From Rhizophagus irregularis (lineage: Eukaryota > Glomeromycota > Glomeromycetes > Glomerales > Glomeraceae), in assembly GCF_026210795.1 (NCBI RefSeq), contig NC_089440.1, positions 3,720,001-3,784,000 on the forward strand: a stretch of 64,000 nucleotides of DNA. The letters are read 5' to 3'. This document shows positions 56,700 to 64,000 of this stretch, piece by piece. Under the pieces are notes generated by a model, which had not been told where the DNA came from, searched no databases, and was given only the letters and a program-made list of their open reading frames with translations. The stretch's first letter is position 1; each line of letters opens with the position of its first letter. The translations under genes were made by a program, and so were the position numbers.

Positions 56700-58823
56700 T
56701 TAAGTTAAAGAAAAGGGAAATTTTGATTTTTTTGGACTCCAAGTTGCACGCTGATTATCCATAGAAGGACTATACTGCATTTTAGCTACAATTTTTTCGA
56801 CTTCTCGGCAAGAACGTTCACGACGCTCAGTGGGAGAGTCGGCATCTTGGTTTTCCAAACGATATGATCGCAATTTATCAATTTTTTTGATTACACTATT
56901 CATAAACATATCTTTTTCTTTTGTAGTTGAAAGATGAAAACGCTGCGAAGCATATACTGGAGTTGTGGCTGACTTTGTTAACTCATTTGTCAGTTTCGTC
57001 AAATCTTGTACAAGTTGTTGTTCAGGAGAATGCCAATCCTTTATTAAAAGGAAAAAACTATTAATAACTCGAGAAAAAAAATTCAAAATATCCTTTAAAG
57101 AATCTTTACCTGATCTGTCATGCGATTTTTGTCCAAGCGATCAATAATCCCATTTAATTTTGCTATCTCCAAATCTCGAACTTGTCGAGGGCTAAGCACT
57201 ACACGTTGGTCAACAAAACTTCTTGTAGCAGACTTTTGTATTTGATTTACCAGACAATTTAAAGTTTGATATTTCATCACTAATGTTGGCTCTGCACGTT
57301 GTTCTTCATAACGCCCTCGAGATAATTTTTTAATGGCAGATGATAAAGCAGCAGCTGTTATATCTTTCTTTTGACGTGGATTTAATTCTACACGTTGATT
57401 ATTAAGTTGCGGAGCTACATAATAAACACGTTCTATTGCAGAAATAACATTATCTAAATCTACTTTAGTTTTTTCACAGTCCATTTTATTTATGCCCCCC
57501 GAACAATACTTAGGAGGTTCGATTAGCGTTGAATCATTTTTGTCATCATTATGACAAGAATATCTTGGAGGAGGATCAATATTTAACCGATCTCGGCATA
57601 AGGTCGCGACAATTTCCATTAATCTATCAATTTCATTCCAAGTGGCAAGTCGTTCATCCGCAGCCTTGGATTGATGAGATAGACTCGCACACTGATTTTG
57701 TAAGATTGTTACTTCTTTGTGCAATGTACTATATATATTATCTCCATTCACCTTATATATAAGTTCCTCAGCAGAATGAGAATTTGAAGGACCTGAACTT
57801 GTATTAGAATTTGAGTTTCCTTGTATTTCATTTAATTCTAAAATTCGGTAAAGGTACCCCAAAAGTGCAGCTAATGTACACGCCAAACTATAATCATCGT
57901 TAGGAACGAAAGGAATATTAGCATCTAGATGGTATTGAATCCTATCAAGTGCAGCAACATCAGGTGAAGAAATACACTTTGAATCAATTTGTTGCATTTC
58001 ATTTTTAGTGCCCAATTTTGTTGCATTGTCAGCAATATCAGCTAACAATTGGGAACGTATCCAAGCATCCCTTTCCTTTTTTGATAAACTTTCAAATTCA
58101 GTACTCACATTACTAGATAATATATGACTATAAGAAGCGCGTCTTCTCCAAGTATCTCTTGATATAGGCATGGTCAATTTAAATGCGGGTGGTGGTAAAA
58201 CATGTAGTGTATTCTCTGACACGATTTGACGGACTAAACTGTCAAGTGCTATAAGCGCAACATGCTTTACGGTTGTCAAAGACTCTATCACATCCTTAAT
58301 ATATTAATTGAATTTAATATATGTTTCAAACTCGTTGGCTATAACCTCATCAAATTCATGTATTTACCTGCGAAAGTAAAACCTTATTCATTTCTTCTCT
58401 TCCGGTCATAAGATTTTCGAAGTTTCGTGTATTAGATGCTTCTTCAGAGACATAAAACGTTTCAAAATTATGACTCGTTGATGCGTTCATATCTTTAGAT
58501 GAATTTATTGGCAATGTTGATTGCTCTATATCAAATTCAAGTTCGCTAAAGCTTTCGTTTAACAACAAATCAAGAATATGATGATCAGTCTCCTCAAAAG
58601 AAAGTGGCGGTAAAGTCGGTGACGCTAAACCGGTGCCGCTCTCGCCCTCTTCCAGCAGATCTGTAGGACGACCTATACTTGCGGGCATAGAACTCTATTA
58701 CGATAAGTTTGTAACATTACTAAATTAATTATCATAAGTATTAATGAATTAACATTCAAATTATAGACATACTCGTTTCACTTTCTTTGTACGGCGCTTT
58801 GGCATCTCGGCAGTAGCCATCAT
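56700..58823 (-). CDS. Conserved-looking protein of unknown function (633 aa, 4 exons)
   Basis: The exons 58823-58773, 58694-58368, 58294-57110 and 57038-56700 join to 634 codons, and all introns lie in phase 0. I do not recognise the family. The N-terminus is basic (PKRRTKKVKR), a possible nuclear signal, followed by a Ser/Pro-rich acidic region (SFEETDHHILDLLLNESFSE). The middle part is helical with motifs such as RDAWIRSQLLADIADNATKL and YSLACTLAALLGYLYRILEL. The second half contains three similar blocks: ELNPRQKKDI, VLSPRQVRDLEIAKLN and SPTERRERSCREVEKIV, each preceded by an R-V or Q-R pair and followed by a helix ending in I-D/K-L. These may be an internal repeat. No membrane segment or signal peptide is seen. 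Function is unknown. Confidence 0.8.
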
Positions 58824-59196
58824 ATATTTTATGCAAGATTATTTGTAATTTGAATACAGGAAAGACTATTTGCTTAAAATAAGAATTTAAAAAGAAAAGA
58901 AACAAAAATGAAGTATTTATAAAACTAATGTCTTACAACGTTTATAGCGTGTTTCTTTTTCATTTATAGTAAAGTTCTCGATGGGTAACACACATTTCAA
59001 GTATCTATGCAGGGACTGATTTTCTGCGGATGAATCTGTCTGTATCGCAAATACGACATCCTTTTTTGACCCTCCTATATGCGAATGATCTTATCACACC
59101 AACAGCACCCAGAAAAATTCTTCGATCACGTGATCTGTTTTGTTTATCACATCGTCACACCCTGTCCGAGTTTCACTGTTTATATTTATCTGAGGG
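58824..59196. other. Promoter-side spacer of the unknown gene
   Basis: Intergenic DNA upstream of the 633-residue gene. A palindromic GATCACGTGATC box lies at 59124-59135. Otherwise nothing is recognised up to the MITE. Confidence 0.45.
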
Positions 59197-59749
59197 GCAA
59201 AAATTACCTTCTTGACCCTTCTCGCATTACTTTCTTGACCCAGTCAAAATATGCATGATTATGTATGACAAAAATGTTCCTTTCTTGACCTGAAACGCGA
59301 TTGTGATAAACAAAAAAGAAATTTTATTTTTTATTTATATTTAACAAAAATAGCGTGCAATCTGTCTTTTGCGAGTTGCGAGCATGGTCAATACTTTTTT
59401 ATTTCTACAATATTGATAAAATTAAAATAATTTTATTTTATTTACAAAAGATAGCTGATAAAAAGATTACATTTAAGAGAAATACATTAATTAGGTAATA
59501 AATACTAGCATAAAACTAAATATTAAAATATTAAAATAAAAAAAAAAAATTATTTTGTCATTTAATCATTAATGATAAAAAAATTTAATCTTTGTGTATA
59601 TCTCTTGAAAAATTATGAAAATAAGAAAAATAACAACGCGTTAATGTTTTTTGCAGGTCAAGAAAAGAATATTTTTGTCATACATAATCATGCATATTTT
59701 GATCAAGTCAAGAAAGTAATACAAGGAGAGTCAAGAAAGTAATTTTTGC
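59197..59749. mobile_element. 553-bp MULE-like MITE
   Basis: A perfect 9-bp duplication ATCTGAGGG flanks the element (59188-59196 and 59750-59758). The terminal inverted repeats are about 95 bp: GCAAAAATTACCTTCTTGAC at the left end and its near-complement at the right. They include repeated TTACTTTCTTGAC words and CATGCATATTTTGA. Nine-base duplications with long inverted repeats are typical of Mutator-like elements. The AT-rich interior has no coding capacity. Confidence 0.85.
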
Positions 59750-59758
59750 ATCTGAGGG

Positions 59759-60830
59759 ACTTAGATTTTTTTCAAGTAGATGAAATTCTATTTGTCATGT
59801 TTTATTCATCACATCCTAAAGGTAGTTCCTAACCATCACCGTTCACGTGACTGCTGCGTTTGCATTCAGTATCACCACAAAAATTTTCCACCTCACGTGA
59901 CCTTAAAAATTTGTCACCGGTATCACACCCTTCCTGTTTTCCATTTTTACTATGTATTCTAGGAGGATCCCGGATAATTATATTAGAACTAGAAGGAAAA
60001 AAAATGAGATGATTTGGAAAAATCTACCCCAAAAATTTTTTGTTTTTATACCCACTTTTATACATACCACATATAAAAAGCTTAAAATTTACTCAAATTT
60101 TACATACCAGTTAGTAAAAAAAAAATTTTATTTATTTATTTTTTTTTTTGATTAAGGCAACGTAAAATACAAGATAAAATACTATTATTAGAAAATGTTT
60201 GATAAATCTGATATGCATTAAATACATATTTACATGTGATGTATGTAATTCTTCTACTTGATATCCCAAATAATAAAGTATTCGTTTGGATGATAAATGA
60301 CAAAAATATTATTACACTTTGAATAAAACAAATTATGCTGCAAATTTCTAAATACTTTTGTAGATACATATGTAATTAGATTAACTTCATTTACAGGTTC
60401 TTCAGTGTACGAATGGTTATTTCCTGTTGATATACGGTAATAAACTGCAAGTATTTGTGTAAGATATATTTCCTTATTGATTAATGTCAACGCAAATCCT
60501 CCTTTTTGTACGCAAATATATCATTTTTGATTCACAAAGCAGATTTTTTTGATTTATCAAATTGTGTAACCAATTGTTATACTTTTTTTGATTTGGAAGT
60601 TTGTAATACAGTAATCACAAGATAATAAATATTCTTTTGATTCGCGAAGCAGATTTTTTTGATTCACCAAATTGTGTAACTAATCGCTATACTTTTTTTG
60701 ATTTAGGAGCTGTACGACAGTTATTACGAGAAATATTTAATTTTTTTTATCTAATTTACTCATTCTTCATTTCTTTGTTCTTTGTTTTTACAACACGTGT
60801 TTTCTAAACAACAGTACATAAAACTTTACA
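59759..60830. other. Spacer and upstream part of a decayed MULE
   Basis: No gene is supported. The stretch includes two CACGTGA words (59844, 59894), a T-rich tract near 60118-60150, and a direct repeat at 60525-60744 described separately. The part close to 60830 may be the 5' region of the following element. Confidence 0.45.
60525..60744 (+). repeat. Two-copy direct repeat with 110-bp period
   Basis: The copies start TTTTGATTCACAAAGCAG and TTTTGATTCGCGAAGCAG. They share TTTTTTTGATT, CAAATTGTGTAAC and ATACTTTTTTTGATTT in the same order, 110 bases apart. They lie directly upstream of the decayed MULE coding region and may be part of its end or promoter. Confidence 0.7.
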
Positions 60831-63800
60831 ATGGATAATATAAATGAAACTAATTATAGTGAAAGTATTAAATATAATGCTGATAATACAGTAAATGTAC
60901 CGTTTGGTTGTGCTGCAGATTGGTACATTAATAATGTACCTATACTAAAAATTTGCCGCTTAAAATATCAGAGTTGACAAAAAACTTCACAACTTGTAAG
61001 AGAAGGATTTATCAAAATTGAACGTATTCCAAATGCTGTTGATTTTTTAGAGTGAAAAACTAAAGAAGGAGCTGTAAAATCAACAAATAATAGAGTTGAC
61101 GATATAATAATTTTGACTACAAAGGAACAACAATTGTTACAAGATATTCAACTTGGATTAAAAAATGATTGATTATGCTGGTATTGGACAATGTACTGTT
61201 TCGGAAATGGAAATAATTGTCAGAGAACATGTGGCGGTATAGAAGAATGTTTATCAGATTGTCAAAATAGGGGGTATAAAGGAAATTTAAAAAATGCCCA
61301 TGATATACATTTATGTCAAGTTAGAGTTATTTCAGAATGTTGAATCTCATAACTAGATTCTTCTACTCCTTTAAAAATTTCAATTCAAGGTTTTCACCTT
61401 CCTCATAATTTTACAATTAATCAATTACCACATATAACACGTATTAATTTAGATTTGGCAACATGAGATATGATTTTAAAAAGTCGTCATGCAGATCATC
61501 ATACTGCGAAAGGAATTAAAATAAAAATACTTGCTCCATTGAATAGAGCTTCAGAAGAAAAAATCAGAGAAGCTCTTAATGATAAATAAAAAGTATGTTC
61601 TAATGAAAAACTTAGGAAATTAATTGCAAGAAATGATAAACGTTTTAAGGATAATGCAGGACCTTGGACAATTTTACATAATATGATTGAAAAAATATTA
61701 AAGCCAAATGGATTTGTATTATACTATCAAATAGCAAATCCAGATGAACCTGAAGGTTCTCCTGCTAGATATTATCAATTAACAGTATCTAATGAGTTTT
61801 GGCTGCATAATGGAAAAGATTATGGTAAAATTTGCATTGGATTAGACGGTAAATATGATCTTAATATAGATCGTGCACCTGTATTATCAATTGTTATTGA
61901 AAATAATGCCAGTTGTGGAACACCACTTGCATTTGGTATGAATTTTTACTTTGCTGTATTTTAATATTTTAAATAATATACTAATATTTTTTTAGCTTTA
62001 AGTAATAAAAAAAATTATATGACTATACGTATGGCCATTTTAGCGGTAAAACAAAACATTCCATGTAATGACAATAATTGTGAACATAATTGGTATTATG
62101 AAGATTTACATGATGCAAAAGGCTTTAAAAGAGTTCGTCCATGTTCACAAAATCATTTATGGAATCCATATATGATGATAGATAAGCATAGACCTTCAAA
62201 ACTTGGAATAGAAGGTTTAACATGTAGCGTTATTTTATGTTAGTTCCACATAATACAAACGTTAAGTAATCACCTTAAAGAGTGGCAAATTCCTCAAAAA
62301 TTTAGGTAATTAAAAATTTAATTTTTTAAAAAAATTTTTTTGATTTAATAATTTAAAATTTCATTTTACTAGATATCCTATTGCAATAGTGTTCAAAATT
62401 ATTAGAAGATATCGATCAGATAATATTTCACATAACATGTTTTTGCTTTTTTGTGATTATATACAAACTTTATCTATTAAAAATAACAAAAAAGATTTAA
62501 TAATCAATAATATAAGAAATAATTGGATGTGTGATGAGTAGAGGTTAAATTTTATCAATGCTGGAAGAATTTTGTATAATTATTCAAGTAATTCAATACC
62601 ATAGACAACAAATAATTTTACCAAAAGAATACATCGTACAATTGAATCTAATTATTCAGAAAAACAAACTGTTTTAAGTTTTCTTGAAAGATTGTATGGA
62701 ATAAAATTATCAAGAAATAATTTAACAGAAAATAGCGGACAAAATAACTTTGAGGCTGGGCTTGTAACATTATTTAACACTCAATCAATTGAACAGGTAA
62801 ATATAAATGCTTTTTTTTAAATACAAAAAATTGTATTTCATTTATTTAATTTTTATTTATTTATTTATTTTTTTTAAAAAAAAAATTTAGCAAAATCTAC
62901 CAATTATTTTAACATCTGATCAACAAAGAAGATTGAATAAAGGAAGGCTTTATTTTTTATTGAATATGGTTGAATCTACAAACCATAATGATTATTATTA
63001 TGTTAAACAATCAAAGAATTCTGATATATTTATTTCACCTTATGATGATCAGATAGTGGAATTCACTGAAGAAACGATGAAAAATCTTTTTCCAATGATA
63101 AATAAACTGGCAGAAAATGCAATTCAGGAAGCTGGTGGTGTACGACCTAACTACTATATTGTAAATATAATTACAGGAGAGTGCCCTTTATGTTTGGATT
63201 ATATTTGGAATGGATCTTTACATGATGTTTGCAAACATGTGCATGCAGCTCGTATATATAATGATTACTTAAAATCACAAAATCATGATGAATTTATTGA
63301 AAATATAACATGTAAATTCGTTACTTATTTTAAAAATAAGCAACGTGTTTTACCAAGTTCCAGTAAAAATTTATTGATTTATAATGGAAATATTCAGGAA
63401 GCATATCAAGAAATAATCCAGTTATATAATTTACAAGGCATGTATTAATTATTAATAATTATTATATACTATATATACTTATTTTTAATTTATATATTTA
63501 GGAAATTTGATTTTTAATCATGTTGAACATTCCATTTCAAATCATATGAATGATCCTTTCCGACCAGATGACTTAAATCATCATGCGTCAAGTAATTATG
63601 GTGTTCCATCCAAACCTCCAGCTAAACCAAGAAAAAGAAATCCATTACAAATGCAATTATCAAATATACCATCAAACCCTCTATCAAATGATTCTAATCT
63701 ACCATTAAGTTCATTACCACTACCATTTTCTGTGCAAAAAAGACAGACTAAAAGGATCAGACAAAATTTGCAAAAAAATAATGTACCAAATAGAAAGCAG

Positions 63801-64000
63801 TTTTAAAATGATTTTGATTGATTTATATTTTAATTATAACTATTTTAATCTTATTATTTTTTTATTTATTAGAATTTTCATAACAAAGAGAATATACAAA
63901 CATCAAGTTCAATTTCTAATAATACTCAATTTATTTTACCAAGTCCAAAAAATCAAAACTTACTGAATTTACTAAATATGATTTTGATGAATTTGATGGA
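60831..64000 (+). pseudogene. Decayed MULE-type transposase with SWIM-like zinc motif, cut by window edge
   Basis: Six exons follow one frame with preserved splice sites: 60831-61935, 61996-62305, 62373-62796, 62891-63437, 63502-63782 and 63873 onward. The core contains ICIGLDGKYDLN followed by SIVIENNASCGTPLAF (first acidic residue), MMIDKHRPSKLGIEG (second), C[stop]FHIIQTL, and the [stop]RLNFINAGR...P[stop]TTNNFTKR block typical of MULE transposases. A SWIM-like motif follows (CPLCLDYIWNGSLHDVCKH). A proline-rich tail with PSKPPAKPRKR continues off the edge. Ten in-frame stops interrupt it (60975, 61053, 61170, 61341, 61350, 61464, 61587, 62241, 62539, 62602), but no indel breaks the frame. 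The fourth intron has a GC donor (63438). Confidence 0.85.

Noticed and set aside
60831-62796. Alternative genetic code (TGA = Trp) for the element at 60.8 kb
   Set aside because: TGG codons are also kept at conserved Trp positions, and TAG and TAA stops occur too, so mutation explains the pattern more simply.

Overview
This window looks like nuclear DNA of a filamentous fungus. It is very AT-rich, the genes are broken by many short GT-AG introns, and the protein set is fungal (VAC8, PHO81/NUC-2, fused SPX-ankyrin architecture, STT4-type PI 4-kinase, TRP4). The density of decayed MULE and hAT elements, together with a presenilin (a family I believe is missing from most Dikarya), points to an early-diverging lineage such as an arbuscular mycorrhizal fungus (Glomeromycotina, Rhizophagus-like). 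That placement is an inference.

Layout. 1-0.7 kb: a small C2H2 zinc-finger gene (-). 0.7-3.85 kb: AT-rich spacer. 3.86-8.28 kb: nuclear cap-binding protein CBP80 (+), convergent with an AlkB-type dioxygenase (-, 8.65-9.67). 10.7-13.4 kb: the pore membrane nucleoporin NDC1 (-). 13.97-17.74 kb: a PHO81/NUC-2-like phosphate regulator (-). 19.98-22.96 kb: a decayed MULE transposase with a telomere-like array in an intron. 24.1-24.4 kb: a FAR1-domain scrap. 24.6-25.5 kb: dihydrofolate reductase (-). 25.8-27.5 kb: cystathionine beta-lyase (-), divergent from a mitoribosomal mS26-like gene (+, 27.95-28.92). 29.06-31.59 kb: presenilin with an N-terminal MYND zinc finger (-). 31.77-32.32 kb: an AIG2-like gamma-glutamylcyclotransferase (-), divergent from TRP4 (+, 32.46-33.65). 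34.6-44.3 kb: a transposon graveyard with MITEs carrying target-site duplications, a foldback element, a LINE tail and one intact hAT element. 44.55-53.0 kb: PI 4-kinase STT4 (-), divergent from VAC8 (+, 53.7-56.3). 56.7-58.8 kb: an unrecognised 633-residue coiled-coil-like protein (-). 59.2-59.75 kb: a MULE-like MITE. 60.8 kb to the right edge: a second decayed MULE.

The cellular genes are mostly housekeeping and do not form a pathway cluster. STT4 and VAC8 are both membrane-trafficking genes and share a 0.7-kb divergent promoter region. The most unusual observations are (1) the MYND-presenilin fusion, whose twelve exons join in one frame with every splice phase matching, and (2) two MULE elements in which, over long exons without indels, nearly all in-frame stops can be explained by G:C to A:T transitions, mostly at presumptive Trp codons.

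Exon boundaries were read by eye from GT/AG signals and frame continuity. No homology search was run; family names rest on recognised motifs.
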